A stretch of DNA of 64,000 nt from CAZEDM01 sp964511075. Its GTDB lineage: Bacteria; Zixibacteria; MSB-5A5; RBG-16-43-9. Position numbers and translations under genes: made by a program. Positions 8,003 to 16,948 of this stretch are shown here, in pieces. Each line of letters begins with the position of its first letter. The stretch's first letter is position 1. A model generated the notes under the pieces. The model made no database searches. It saw only the letters and a program-made list of their open reading frames with translations, and was not told where the DNA came from. Location: NCBI GenBank assembly GCA_964511075.1, contig CAZEDM010000001.1, positions 310,001 to 374,000 of the forward strand. The letters are read 5' to 3'.

Positions 8003-9706
8003 TCAGGATCGCGGGGCTCCTGACCTGCTGATTATCTTTGCCCAGGCATCCTGCAGGGTTACGGTGCGGTTAAAGATGAGTTTCTCAGGAGTTGAATCCG
8101 GGTCAAGGCAGAAATAACCTATTCTTAAAAATTGATAGTGAGCTCCGGGTTTTGCACTTTTCAGGCTTGGTTCAAATTTACAATTGGTCAAAACCTCCAG
8201 AGAATTCGGGTTCAGATTTGCCTTGAAATCCTGACCCTCGGGGGTATCGTCCGGGTCCGCTTTCAGGAGGAGATGGTCGTATAGACGAACTTCTGCATCG
8301 ATTGCCTGGTCTGCTGAAACCCAGTGCAGGGTGGCTTTGACCTTACGGTCTGCTTTGGGTCCTCCGCTTCTGGTCTGGGGGTCATAACTGCAGTGAAGCT
8401 CGATTATCTCTCCTGTTTTTTCGTCTTTCACCAGCCGCTCGCATTTTATAATATAGGCGTGTTTCAACCGGACCTCGCCTCCTGGAGCTAAGCGGAAAAA
8501 CTTTTTGGGTGGTACTTCCCTGAAATCATCCTGCTCGATATAAATAACTTTTGAAAAGGGGAGCTTGCGAGTTCCCATATTTTCGTCCTCAGGATTGTTT
8601 ACAGCCTCCAGTTCCTCCACCTGATTTTCCGGATAGTTGTCTATGATCACTTTAAGCGGTCGTAATACTGCCATAACCCGTGGTGCCCTTTTGTTCAGAT
8701 CCTCACGCAGGCAGTGTTCCAGCAGGGCGATATCGACAATACTATCCCTCTTTGCCACACCAATCCGTTCGCAAAAATCCCGGATCGACTCAGGCGAGTA
8801 ACCACGCCGCCTGAAACCTGATATGGTTGGCATTCTCGGATCGTCCCAGCCCTTGACATAGCCTTCGTTCACCAGCTGGAGAAGCCTTCGTTTGCTTAAG
8901 ACGGTATGGCTGAGATTCAACCGGGCAAATTCGATCTGCTGTGGGTGATGGATTTCCAATTGCTCAACGAACCAGTCATAAAGGGGGCGGTGGTCTTCAA
9001 ATTCCAGGGTGCAGATGGAATGGGTGATACCCTCTATGGAATCCGACTGACCGTGTGCCCAGTCATACATCGGATAGATACACCATTTATCGCCTGTCCG
9101 GTGATGTGATGCATGGAGGATGCGATACATTACCGGGTCCCGCATATTCAAATTTCCAGAAGCCATATCGATTTTGGCACGCAGAACTCTGGAGCCATCC
9201 GGGAATTCTCCTTTACGCATGCGTTCGAAAAGTTTTAGGTTTTCCTCGATCGAACGGTCGCGATAAGGGCTCTCCTTGCCGGGCTGGGTTAAGGTGCCTC
9301 TGGTCTCCCTGATCTGGTCTGCACTCTGGTCGTCTACATAGGCTAACCCTTTTTTGATCAGCTGGATAGCAAATTGGTGGAGCTGTTCAAAATAGTCTGA
9401 GGCATAATACTCCCTGTCTTCCCAATCGAAGCCCAGCCAGCGGATGTCCTCCTTGATCGATTCCACGTACTCAGTTTCCTCCTTGGTCGGGTTGGTGTCA
9501 TCGAATCTCAGATTGCACAAGCCTCCGTACTGGGCAGCAATTCCGAAATTGAGACAGATGGCTTTGGCGTGTCCTATGTGCAGGTAGCCATTGGGCTCCG
9601 GGGGAAATCTGGTCTGCACCTTACCTCCATATTTACCTGTCTTTAGGTCTTCCTCGACAATCTCCCGGATGAAATCTAAATGGCTTATGGAATTAGTGTT
9701 GTTCAT
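8003..9706 (-). CDS. glnS: Glutaminyl-tRNA synthetase
   Basis: A full-length (567 aa) class I synthetase that charges tRNA-Gln directly. Visible signatures: FPPEPNGYLHIGHAKA with the HIGH motif at 43-46, RFDDTNPTKEETEYV, YPMYDWAHGQSDSIEGITHS, and the KMSKS-equivalent LSKRRL. The C-terminal half is the two-barrel anticodon-binding domain (RKLPFSKVIYIEQDDF, LAPGGEVRLKHAYIIKC). GlnRS is thought to have reached bacteria by transfer from eukaryotes, so its presence says that this lineage does not depend solely on GatCAB amidation. A tRNA-Gln lies about 750 bp away. Single-gene unit; the ATG is the first in frame. Confidence 0.95.
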   Translation of the reverse strand: MNNTNSISHLDFIREIVEEDLKTGKYGGKVQTRFPPEPNGYLHIGHAKAICLNFGIAAQYGGLCNLRFDDTNPTKEETEYVESIKEDIRWLGFDWEDREYYASDYFEQLHQFAIQLIKKGLAYVDDQSADQIRETRGTLTQPGKESPYRDRSIEENLKLFERMRKGEFPDGSRVLRAKIDMASGNLNMRDPVMYRILHASHHRTGDKWCIYPMYDWAHGQSDSIEGITHSICTLEFEDHRPLYDWFVEQLEIHHPQQIEFARLNLSHTVLSKRRLLQLVNEGYVKGWDDPRMPTISGFRRRGYSPESIRDFCERIGVAKRDSIVDIALLEHCLREDLNKRAPRVMAVLRPLKVIIDNYPENQVEELEAVNNPEDENMGTRKLPFSKVIYIEQDDFREVPPKKFFRLAPGGEVRLKHAYIIKCERLVKDEKTGEIIELHCSYDPQTRSGGPKADRKVKATLHWVSADQAIDAEVRLYDHLLLKADPDDTPEGQDFKANLNPNSLEVLTNCKFEPSLKSAKPGAHYQFLRIGYFCLDPDSTPEKLIFNRTVTLQDAWAKIISRSGAPRS

Positions 9707-9968
9707 AATCTTTACTCTCTTTAGGGTTTTTATTGGTTGTATTTCTTGGTACTCGGCAATCTCATTGTGATAATATAAAGAATCCTAACTTCTCCTGCCA
9801 GTGAAAAATATCATTTTAGCTTGGAAAAGAGTTTTTCATCATACGAATCCATGGGAAAACCAGATACTGTACGATAGATGATATAAGTAACATCACCACT
9901 TGAAGAATAAATAAAAAGACACGTTTACCGTGCCTTAAAATTTAATTCAAAAAGCACTTTAAAACAGG

Positions 9969-10349
9969 CTAATCTCTTTCCCTTATCCCTAAAGCCTTCT
10001 CAATCATCTTCTGCAGGGTCTCTATCCTGAAAGGCTTTGCCGTAAAGCCCGAGGCTCCGTTTTTCTCCGCCTGTTTCTCCATCTTGGGATTGGCATAGGA
10101 GGAAATCATTATGACCGGCAGCTGCGGGTATTTTTTCTTCACCTCGTCCAGCAAGTCGAAACCACTGGGCTTGGGCATCTCCACGTCGGTGATTACGCAA
10201 TCGACCTTTTTCTCCTCCAGAAGCTTCAGGGCGGTCTCCGTATCAAGAGCACAGAGGGTCTGGTATTTGAACATCTGCAGAAGATTGCTGATGAGGTCCA
10301 GTATGTTCTGGTGATTATCCACCACCAGGATATTCTTCAATTCATCCAT
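9969..10349 (-). CDS. Single-domain (CheY-like) response regulator
   Basis: A 126-aa receiver domain with no output domain. Residues expected for phosphorylation are all present: acidic site D11 (LVVDNHQ), phospho-acceptor D55 in VITDVEMPKPSG, Ser at 83 (VIMISSY) and K105 in FTAKPFRIE. Such proteins act by protein-protein contact or as phosphorelay intermediates. No histidine kinase is nearby, so the partner is unknown. Transcribed away from the tRNA-Gln gene. Confidence 0.9.
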   Translation of the reverse strand: MDELKNILVVDNHQNILDLISNLLQMFKYQTLCALDTETALKLLEEKKVDCVITDVEMPKPSGFDLLDEVKKKYPQLPVIMISSYANPKMEKQAEKNGASGFTAKPFRIETLQKMIEKALGIRERD

Positions 10350-10368
10350 ATTGCCTCACAGATTTTGC

Positions 10369-10396
10369 TTGACAAAAAAGTTATAGAATTTATTTT
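10369..10396 (+). promoter_or_regulatory. Putative promoter for tRNA-Gln
   Basis: Perfect -35 TTGACA (10369-10374), 16-bp spacer, -10 TATTTT (10391-10396, 4 of 6 matches). It lies 57 bp ahead of the tRNA. Between them is a perfect 17-nt palindrome CCGATATATTATATCGG (10414-10430), which could be an operator or a processing hairpin. Confidence 0.45.
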
Positions 10397-10452
10397 TCAA
10401 AAGCTCTGTGCAACCGATATATTATATCGGCAGATTATTAGAATTCTTTTGC

Positions 10453-10523
10453 TGGGGGATCGTCCAGCGGCAGGACGTGTGGCTCTGGACCACAAAACCG
10501 GGGTTCGAATCCCTGTCCCCCAG
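10453..10523 (+). tRNA. tRNA-Gln (anticodon CTG)
   Basis: Cloverleaf folds fully: acceptor TGGGGGA/TCCCCCA, D arm starting TCGTCCAGCGGC, anticodon stem TGTGG/CCACA with loop CTCTGGA (T33, anticodon CTG), T arm GGGGTTCGAATCCC, discriminator G. CCA is not encoded. The weak 5' acceptor pair starting with T is typical of tRNA-Gln recognised by GlnRS. Confidence 0.93.
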
Positions 10524-10525
10524 GT

Positions 10526-10617
10526 AATTATATCGCCATAGTCGGTTGCTTAAAAGCAATGGAACAGATAAAATCAAGGAAATCAACTGCAGTCCGCTTT
10601 AGTTAACTGATAGAAAG
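10526..10617 (+). repeat. 92-bp interspersed repeat, copy A
   Basis: It begins three bases after tRNA-Gln, with AATTATATCG, and includes hairpins TTGCTTAAAAGCAA and a diverged CAGT..CTTTAGT..ACTG. It is about 80% identical by eye to 13709-13799 in the same orientation. Its right end runs into the truncated 5' end of the CPBP-like gene. Confidence 0.7.
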
Positions 10618-10712
10618 GTTCTGCCGCGTTTCAAGAACACTATTTACCCCTCGTTGTAGCGTACCTGATTGGTCTGGGAGGGTGGCTGCTAGCCAATCGA
10701 CTGCTTCCAGAT

Positions 10713-11387
10713 GTGTGGCCACTGCATCCGGTCAAAGGCTTTGAACATCCCTGGAAAGAGTTTGGAATCGCTCTAGTAGGAGCTATAGGAGTTCTCGTTT
10801 TGGGGCAGCTCTGGAGTAGCGGCGTCCGCCTTCCAGAAAAAGGTGCGCTTGGCCCCTTACTAGCCTCGATAAATCAGCTTCTAATTTTCACTCCAATTCT
10901 CATGGTGCTTGTGATTCGTAAGCAGCCGTGGACTTCAGCATGGTTTCCCATAGCCAGAATACCGACACGACTTCTCGTGGGTCTCGTACTGTCAAGTCTA
11001 GCCGTCGGAGCCTACTCGCTCCTCCGTGTCGGGTCTGACACACCATGGATTCTTCTTAGCAGAATATGGCGATATGATAATATCGACAAGATGGTGCAAG
11101 TGCTTCTCGAAGATCTTACAATCGCCATCCTGTTCGTCCGTTTGGCAGGTGCCATCGCAAATCGCTGGGCAACGGTAATTGTTGCGTGCCTTTTTGCCGC
11201 AGGCCACATTCCAGCAATGACATCGCAGGGTGTGATATTGCCCGAGTTTGCTGGCTTGATACGGGATGTTGGATTGGGTGTTGTGGTAATACTCGTTGTT
11301 CAGAGGTCACGCGATATTGTGTGGTTCTGGTGTATACACTTTTGTTTGGATATGACCCAATTCGCCAAGATAAGTGGCATTGGATAA
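10713..11387 (+). CDS. CPBP-like (CAAX/bacteriocin-processing) intramembrane protease homologue, damaged 5' end
   Basis: A hydrophobic protein with about seven membrane spans. The CPBP (Abi) family motifs are recognisable: motif 1 appears as EDLTIAILFVR where EExxxR is expected, motif 2 as FAAGHIP, and motif 3 as HFCLDM. The C-terminal motifs look intact; motif 1 is degenerate, so activity is doubtful. The start given is a GTG, but the frame stays open back to 10614 and encodes a plausible first membrane segment (LVVAYLIGLGGWLLANR) with no ATG/GTG/TTG. The true 5' end therefore seems lost where the repeat 10526-10617 begins to overlap. Possibly a pseudogene. Confidence 0.55.
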   Translation: MWPLHPVKGFEHPWKEFGIALVGAIGVLVLGQLWSSGVRLPEKGALGPLLASINQLLIFTPILMVLVIRKQPWTSAWFPIARIPTRLLVGLVLSSLAVGAYSLLRVGSDTPWILLSRIWRYDNIDKMVQVLLEDLTIAILFVRLAGAIANRWATVIVACLFAAGHIPAMTSQGVILPEFAGLIRDVGLGVVVILVVQRSRDIVWFWCIHFCLDMTQFAKISGIG

Positions 11388-11541
11388 ACCAAGGTAAGTA
11401 GATAGAGAAGGCTGCCTAAGCCAGTCGCAGAAGTTAAATCTTTGAGTTCAGAGATAGAGAGGGCATGACCTATTGACTCAGTAATGCAAGATGACTGATT
11501 ACGACAACGCGACCTCGTATTAACATAAAAGGAGGAAAAAC

Positions 11542-11676
11542 GTGGATGACAAAGGAATGTTGGTAGGCATGTATGGGTTGGCTTTTCTTGGTAGCTTGGT
11601 ATATTACCTACAGCATGCGACCTCATTCTTGGCCGGGGTACTAGGCGTTTTGAAAGCCATTTTTTGGCCTATATAG
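11542..11676 (+). CDS. Small membrane protein (44 aa)
   Basis: A GTG start preceded by a near-perfect Shine-Dalgarno (AAAAGGAGGAAAAAC) opens a 44-aa frame: a polar N-terminus (DDKGM) and a hydrophobic body containing YYLQHATSFLAGVLGVLKAI and ending FWPI. I recall similar short conserved membrane proteins with the Y-Y-x-Q-H-A-T-S-F core in other bacteria, usually some residues longer at the C-terminus; this is from memory. Function unknown. The strong ribosome-binding site is the main reason for calling it. Confidence 0.55.
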   Translation: MDDKGMLVGMYGLAFLGSLVYYLQHATSFLAGVLGVLKAIFWPI

Positions 11677-11995
11677 CAGACCAGGAATCTCGTGTTCCTG
11701 AATCTGTTTTTTGCCTACAAGATTACTTACCCATCTGAGGAAATAGCATAAGCGGTGTGGGGCAAAATCAAATACCTTGTTCCGTCAAACAAGCTCGAGT
11801 ATCTTTCTCGTAATAAAATTTGATGCAAAACCCATTAGCATGTCATTTGGAAATAATTCTATTTTATCACTACCTTAGAGAACTTGACTTGAGAAAGGAT
11901 GTAGATTAACTTAGACTCGAGAAAAAGCAACACTGAAAAGGGAAGCACAAGATACTGGGGATCTTAGAAGGTCACCTGAATGAGAGGATAATACC
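11677..11995. other. Non-coding gap before the ABC exporter operon
   Basis: About 320 bp without a credible gene. It holds a short hairpin AGGAATCTCGTGTTCCT near 11685-11701, of the same kind seen at about 2324-2340. The rest is A+T-rich; no convincing promoter was found by eye. Confidence 0.5.
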
Positions 11996-12781
11996 GTGAT
12001 TGAAGTCGTAAACTTGACGAAGAGATTTGATGGTTTTACCGCTGTGGATAATATCTCTTTCTCTGTTGGTAAGGGGGAGATCCTTGCATTTCTTGGGCCG
12101 AATGGTGCAGGAAAGACCACCACTATAAAAATACTGGCCACGCTTTTGCGCCCCACCAGTGGAGAGATCACTTTAAATGGAAGTGATCCTACCACAGACC
12201 AGAATGCAGCGCGTCGCTCTTTCGGGATTGTGTTTCAGGACCCGAGTTTGGATGATGAGCTCACCGCCTATGAGAATATGGAATTTCATGGTGTGCTTTA
12301 TAAAGTGCCAAGGCAGGTTCGCAGAAAAAGAACAGAACAGTTGTTAAAATTTGTTGAGCTGTGGGATCGTAAGGACGAGCTGGTAAAGAGGTTTTCCGGG
12401 GGAATGAAACGAAGGCTGGAGGTCGCCAGGGGACTGATCCATCATCCCAAGATACTATTTCTGGATGAGCCGACCTTGGGTTTAGATCCTCAAACCAGAA
12501 GCCATATCTGGAACTATATCAAAAATCTGAACACCGAAGAGCAGATGACAGTTTTTTTTACTACGCATTACATGGAAGAGGCAGAAAGGGTCGCACAGAA
12601 AATCGCCATTATCGACCACGGGAAAATCATTTCCCAAGGTACACCAGCAGAGCTGAAACAGAACACGGAAACCACTTCCTTGGAAGACGCCTTTTTGGCC
12701 TTGACAGGCACTGTCATTCGGGGAGAGGGAGCTAATGTAATTGACCGCATGAGGATAAGGAGAAGAATATTCCGGAGATAA
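11996..12781 (+). CDS. ABC-2 type transporter, ATP-binding subunit (DrrA-like)
   Basis: A 261-aa nucleotide-binding subunit with every expected motif: Walker A GPNGAGKTT (34-42), Q-loop FQDPSLDDELT, signature FSGGMKRR (133-140), Walker B ILFLDEPT (153-160) and the switch His in FFTTHYMEEAE. The LGLDPQTR D-loop and the overall length fit the daunorubicin-resistance (DrrA/CcmA) exporter group. A GTG start is used. The membrane partner begins 15 bp after the stop. The substrate cannot be deduced. Confidence 0.93.
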   Translation: MIEVVNLTKRFDGFTAVDNISFSVGKGEILAFLGPNGAGKTTTIKILATLLRPTSGEITLNGSDPTTDQNAARRSFGIVFQDPSLDDELTAYENMEFHGVLYKVPRQVRRKRTEQLLKFVELWDRKDELVKRFSGGMKRRLEVARGLIHHPKILFLDEPTLGLDPQTRSHIWNYIKNLNTEEQMTVFFTTHYMEEAERVAQKIAIIDHGKIISQGTPAELKQNTETTSLEDAFLALTGTVIRGEGANVIDRMRIRRRIFRR

Positions 12782-12796
12782 GACGAAATAAAAATT

Positions 12797-13543
12797 ATGA
12801 GCACGATTTATATTCTCTGGTTGCGGCAGTTAAAAAGATACTCTCGTTCTAGAGCAAGAATTATAGGCTCCCTGGGGCAGCCCATCCTTTTTCTGGTGGC
12901 ATTGGGTTTTGGGTTAAACCCTATTTACAAAAAAGCCGGCGAGGGTAATTATATTCAGTTCCTGGCGCCAGGCATTATCGCCATGGGGGTTCTTTTCTCT
13001 GCGATTTTTTCTGGTATAGAGATAATTTGGGACAGGCAATTCGGGTTCTTAAAAGAAACGCTTGTCGCACCCACCTCCCGTCTTCAGATTGTGATGGGAA
13101 GGACTTTGGGAGGGGCAACCGTAGCTTCATTTCAGGGATTGATGACATTTTTTCTTTCTATCTTAGTAGGCTTCAGACCGCAGAATCTAAGCCTTTTGCC
13201 AGCCACCCTGGTCTTTATATTTCTCATAGCCTTGCTTTTTACTGCCTTCGGAACAGCCATAGCTTCGGTTCTGGAAGATATGCAGGGGTTCCAGTTGATT
13301 ATGAACTTCTTGGTAATGCCGCTCTTTTTTCTTTCCGGAGCCTTATTTCCCCTGCAAGGGCTGCCAAGAGCGTTACACCTGGCTGCGAGTGTCGATCCCC
13401 TTTCATATGGCGTAGATGGCTTGCGGGATACACTGGTAAATATTTCTCACTTTGGCCTGCTTACCGATTTTTTTGTTTTAAGTATTATAACCGTCCTGAT
13501 CTTGATGCTGGGCAGCTACCTTTTTTCCAGGATCCAGATTTGA
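12797..13543 (+). CDS. ABC-2 type transporter, permease subunit (DrrB-like)
   Basis: A 248-aa protein with six predicted membrane helices. The family's ABC-2 pattern is clear: QPILFLVALGFGLNPIY near the N-terminus, FLKETLVAPTSRLQIVMGRTLGG in the cytoplasmic loop, and the C-terminal FLVMPLFFLSGALFPLQGLPRAL...DPLSYGVDGLR. It forms the membrane half of the exporter with the ATPase upstream, probably as a dimer. Co-transcribed with it; the only genes in the unit. Confidence 0.92.
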   Translation: MSTIYILWLRQLKRYSRSRARIIGSLGQPILFLVALGFGLNPIYKKAGEGNYIQFLAPGIIAMGVLFSAIFSGIEIIWDRQFGFLKETLVAPTSRLQIVMGRTLGGATVASFQGLMTFFLSILVGFRPQNLSLLPATLVFIFLIALLFTAFGTAIASVLEDMQGFQLIMNFLVMPLFFLSGALFPLQGLPRALHLAASVDPLSYGVDGLRDTLVNISHFGLLTDFFVLSIITVLILMLGSYLFSRIQI

Positions 13544-13668
13544 TTTCTCCTCTGTAAGTAGTTGAATGAAATGGGTTCTGAAGTTGTCTAAACAGGTACC
13601 CTGTAAGATTTTTTTCCTCAACTGATTTAACATAGAAGCTATACTAGACTCAACAGACTGGGGATTCT

Positions 13669-13694
13669 GGACGAGAAAAATTCTAAAATCGTCC
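13669..13694. repeat. Hairpin repeat, TTCTAAAATCGTCC family
   Basis: GGACGA...TCGTCC inverted ends around AAAATTCTAAAA. Related copies lie at 20521-20546, 21257-21282 and inside 35770-35838; weaker ones at about 28108-28135 and 28204-28240. Confidence 0.6.
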
Positions 13695-13708
13695 ACTACC
13701 ACTGGCTG

Positions 13709-13799
13709 AATTATATCGTCATTGTCGATTGCTTAAAAGCAATGGAAGGAATGAGATTAAGGAAATCATTTGCAGTTCACTTTAGTGAACTGATAAAAT
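13709..13799 (+). repeat. 92-bp interspersed repeat, copy B
   Basis: Same orientation and layout as 10526-10617: AATTATATCG start, TTGCTTAAAAGCAA hairpin, AAGGAAATCA, and the better-preserved hairpin CAGTTCACTTTAGTGAACTG. It lies between the ABC permease and the end of the RND pump gene. Confidence 0.7.
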
Positions 13800-13840
13800 A
13801 AGGCTCCTGACATATACTTAACTATTAGACTCCTAAACTC

Positions 13841-16800
13841 TTATACTTTCTCTTCTTTGATGCTTTCTTCCCCGACTGTCTGCGGTTCTGAAATTACCAT
13901 ATGGATTTTCCGGCTGGAGAGATAAGTGTAAAGTGCAGGAATGATAAAAAGAGTCAATCCGAGGGAGAATAGAAGCCCGCCGATGATCACGATTCCAATG
14001 GACATTCGGCTTCTGGCAGCGGCACCGAGCGCTAAAGCGATCGGCAGAACGCCGAAAGCGGTTGCCAGGCTGGTCATCAAAATTGGTCGGAATCTTTGGG
14101 TCGCAGCGTCGATCACCGCCTCTCTGATGGATAATCCCTTGGCTTTGCGCTGATTGGCAAACTCAACTATCAAAATTCCGTTCTTGGTCACAATCCCTAC
14201 TAAAGCGATAATGCCTATCTGGCTGAAGATATTTAAGGTTTGTCCGAACATCCAGAGAGATATCACTGCACCGGCCAACGCCAGCGGCACGGTAAACATA
14301 ATAATCAACGGATCTCTGAAACTTTCGAACTGTGCGGACAAAATCAGGTATACCAAAATCAGCGCCAGCAAAAATGCGAAAACCAAGGTATGAGAGCTTT
14401 CAGCATATTCTTTAGCCGTGCCTGCCAGGCTGGTCGAGAATGACTCATCAAGCGTACTGGAGGCAATTTTGTCCATCTCCCTGATCCCATCATCACCCAA
14501 GGTGTAGCCTTTGGCCGTGGAAGCCGAGACCGTGGCAGATACGTAACGGTTGTAATGGTAGAGCTGGGGCGGGTTACTGCGATAAGACAGCCTCACGATG
14601 TTATCGAGCTGAATCAATTCACCACGGCTGTTCCGGACGAAAATAGAGCTTAAATCCAGAGGCTGGTCCCGATTCGCACGGTCAGCCTGCACAATCACGT
14701 AGTACTGTTTGCCGTTAAGGATGAAATTCCCATATTGCTGTCCGGTGAAAAAAAGCTGCAGGGTCTGGACGATATCCCTGACGGTGACTCCTAAGGAGCG
14801 GGCCCGTTCCCGGTCAATTTCTATAGTCAATTCAGGCTTGTTGAATTTCAGGTCCAGATCGCTGATCTGGAAGACCGGATCGGACTGAACCTTATCCATA
14901 AAGTCAGGTAACACCTGTTTAAGCTTCTCCAGCGTGGGTGACTGGATGACGTACTGCACCGGCAACTGCCTGCCCCGTCCACCTCCGATAGTCTGTTCCT
15001 GGGTGACGTAAGTTCTGGCAAAGGTATAATCCTTGAGTTCCCCGGCAAGCGCATCCGCAATTTCCTGCTGGCTTCGCTTTCTGGCATCAGGTGGAACCAG
15101 TCCGATCCTGACAAAGCCTCCATTAGCGCGACCTCCGAACCCGATTACCGAAACGATCACATCCTTCTCCGGCAGCTGGTCGGCGATCTTTAGGATCTTT
15201 CCCATGTAATCGCGCATCGCCTCATAGGAGGTCCCCTCCGGAGCGGTGGAACTGATCATCAGCCGGCTCTTATCCTCCATAGGAGCCAGTTCCGAGCGAA
15301 GCTGTGAGCCCAGTCCAAAAATTATCGCCAGCGAAGCCGCCATTATCACAGGTGCTAAATATCTCCGGTTGATAAACAATCCCAGAGCTCGGTGATAGCC
15401 CGAGATCAAGCCATTAAACCACTTCTCGCTCAGCTTGAACAACCTGTTCTCATGTTCGGCTTTATGCAGGATCCGCGCACTCATCATCGGAGTCAGAGTC
15501 AGGGATACGAATGCCGAGATCAATACCGAGCCTGCCACCACCACTCCGAACTCCCTGAAGAGCCGTCCGGTAAGACCCCGCAGGAACATGATGGGAAGAA
15601 ACACGGAAGCCAGGGTAATGGTGGTAGAGATGATAGCAAAATAAATCTCCCTGGACCCCTGGAATCCGGCCTCAAGCGGATTCATACCTTTTTCGATTCT
15701 TTTATAGATATTCTCCAGCACCACGATAGCGTCATCCACCACTATGCCAGTGGATAACACGATGGCAAGCAAGGAAAGGATATTGATGGAGAAGCCAGCA
15801 AGGTACATGATGAAAAATGCACCGATCAGTGATATGGGAATGGCCAGCATGGGGATGATGGTGGTTCGCCAGTGACGCAGGAACAAGAAAATCACCGCCA
15901 ATACCAGAAGAAATGCGATCAGAATAGTTTCCACGACCTCGCTTATGGCTTTGCGGATGTTAGTCGTGGTGTCCATGGCGATAGTGACTTTGACATCTGG
16001 CGGAAGATCTTTCTTTATCTGTTCCAGGCGCCTGTAGAACGCATTCGCGATAGCGATCTGGTTTGATCCGGATTGAGGAAGAAGAACAACTGCTACCATG
16101 GGGATACCGCCGCTGCCCAGCATGATGGATCGCTCGTTTTCCGCAGACAGAACAGCTTGGCCAACGTCTCTGAATCTGACCACCGACCCGTCTTTTTCCT
16201 TGATGACCAGGTCATTGAATTCCTCAGGTGTGGATAATCGACCGAATGTCCGTATAGACAGCTCCGTGTTATACCCCTCTATGCTGCCTGAGGGGAGTTC
16301 GATATTTTCCCTATCCAGGGCGTTCTTTACATCCAATGGTGTCAAACCCTGGGAAGCCAGGCGTGACGGATCGATCAACAACCTGATGGCGTATCTTTTT
16401 TCGCCCCAGATGCCGACCTCACTGACCCCTGGTATGGTCTGCAAACGCTCCTTGAACACATCGTTAGCCAAGGCAGAAAGCTCCAGTAGGCTGAGTTTGT
16501 CACTCTGGACCGTCAGAGCGATGATGGGGGTCACATCCGCATCTGCTTTGGAAACAGTGGGAGGATCAACATCCGGAGGAAGGTCACGTATGGCTCTTGA
16601 AACCCTATCGCGCACATCGTTTGCCGCGGCCTCCATGTCAATTCCCAGCTCAAATTCCACGGTGATCCGGCTTCTCCCGTCACTGCTGGAGGAGGTGAGG
16701 GAGCGGATCCCGGCTATGCCGTTGATAGATTCCTCCAGCGGCTCGGTTACTTGAGATTCGATTACATCAGCGTTAGCGCCGGTATACGAGGTACTGACGG

Positions 16801-16936
16801 TAATGATAGGAGGATCGACATTGGGATACTCGCGCACTCCCAGATAGGAGTATCCGATCACCCCAAACAAGACTATGAGCAAAGATAATACTATAGAAAG
16901 AACAGGGCGATTGATGCAAACAGAAGGCAGGTTCAT
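13841..16936 (-). CDS. RND-family efflux pump, inner-membrane transporter (HAE1/AcrB-like)
   Basis: A full-length 1031-aa RND protein with twelve expected membrane helices in two repeats. The N-terminus (SVCINRPVLSIVLSLLIVLFG) and YPNVDPPIITVSTSYTGA are typical. Two adjacent Asp residues in helix 4 (D401 and D402, GIVVDDAIVVLENI), needed for proton relay, are present, as are the second-repeat motifs GIVTKNGILIVEFANQ and TAFGVLPIALALG. It exports hydrophobic compounds, using the adaptor encoded just upstream; no outer-membrane TolC gene is adjacent. Twelve bases separate it from the adaptor gene. Confidence 0.95.
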   Translation of the reverse strand: MNLPSVCINRPVLSIVLSLLIVLFGVIGYSYLGVREYPNVDPPIITVSTSYTGANADVIESQVTEPLEESINGIAGIRSLTSSSSDGRSRITVEFELGIDMEAAANDVRDRVSRAIRDLPPDVDPPTVSKADADVTPIIALTVQSDKLSLLELSALANDVFKERLQTIPGVSEVGIWGEKRYAIRLLIDPSRLASQGLTPLDVKNALDRENIELPSGSIEGYNTELSIRTFGRLSTPEEFNDLVIKEKDGSVVRFRDVGQAVLSAENERSIMLGSGGIPMVAVVLLPQSGSNQIAIANAFYRRLEQIKKDLPPDVKVTIAMDTTTNIRKAISEVVETILIAFLLVLAVIFLFLRHWRTTIIPMLAIPISLIGAFFIMYLAGFSINILSLLAIVLSTGIVVDDAIVVLENIYKRIEKGMNPLEAGFQGSREIYFAIISTTITLASVFLPIMFLRGLTGRLFREFGVVVAGSVLISAFVSLTLTPMMSARILHKAEHENRLFKLSEKWFNGLISGYHRALGLFINRRYLAPVIMAASLAIIFGLGSQLRSELAPMEDKSRLMISSTAPEGTSYEAMRDYMGKILKIADQLPEKDVIVSVIGFGGRANGGFVRIGLVPPDARKRSQQEIADALAGELKDYTFARTYVTQEQTIGGGRGRQLPVQYVIQSPTLEKLKQVLPDFMDKVQSDPVFQISDLDLKFNKPELTIEIDRERARSLGVTVRDIVQTLQLFFTGQQYGNFILNGKQYYVIVQADRANRDQPLDLSSIFVRNSRGELIQLDNIVRLSYRSNPPQLYHYNRYVSATVSASTAKGYTLGDDGIREMDKIASSTLDESFSTSLAGTAKEYAESSHTLVFAFLLALILVYLILSAQFESFRDPLIIMFTVPLALAGAVISLWMFGQTLNIFSQIGIIALVGIVTKNGILIVEFANQRKAKGLSIREAVIDAATQRFRPILMTSLATAFGVLPIALALGAAARSRMSIGIVIIGGLLFSLGLTLFIIPALYTYLSSRKIHMVISEPQTVGEESIKEEKV

Positions 16937-16948
16937 GGAGGTCTATTT

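Noticed and set aside
14154..16754. Several long open frames on the plus strand across the RND pump gene
   Set aside because: They are antisense to a complete, motif-rich RND gene and have no start signals or recognisable domains.
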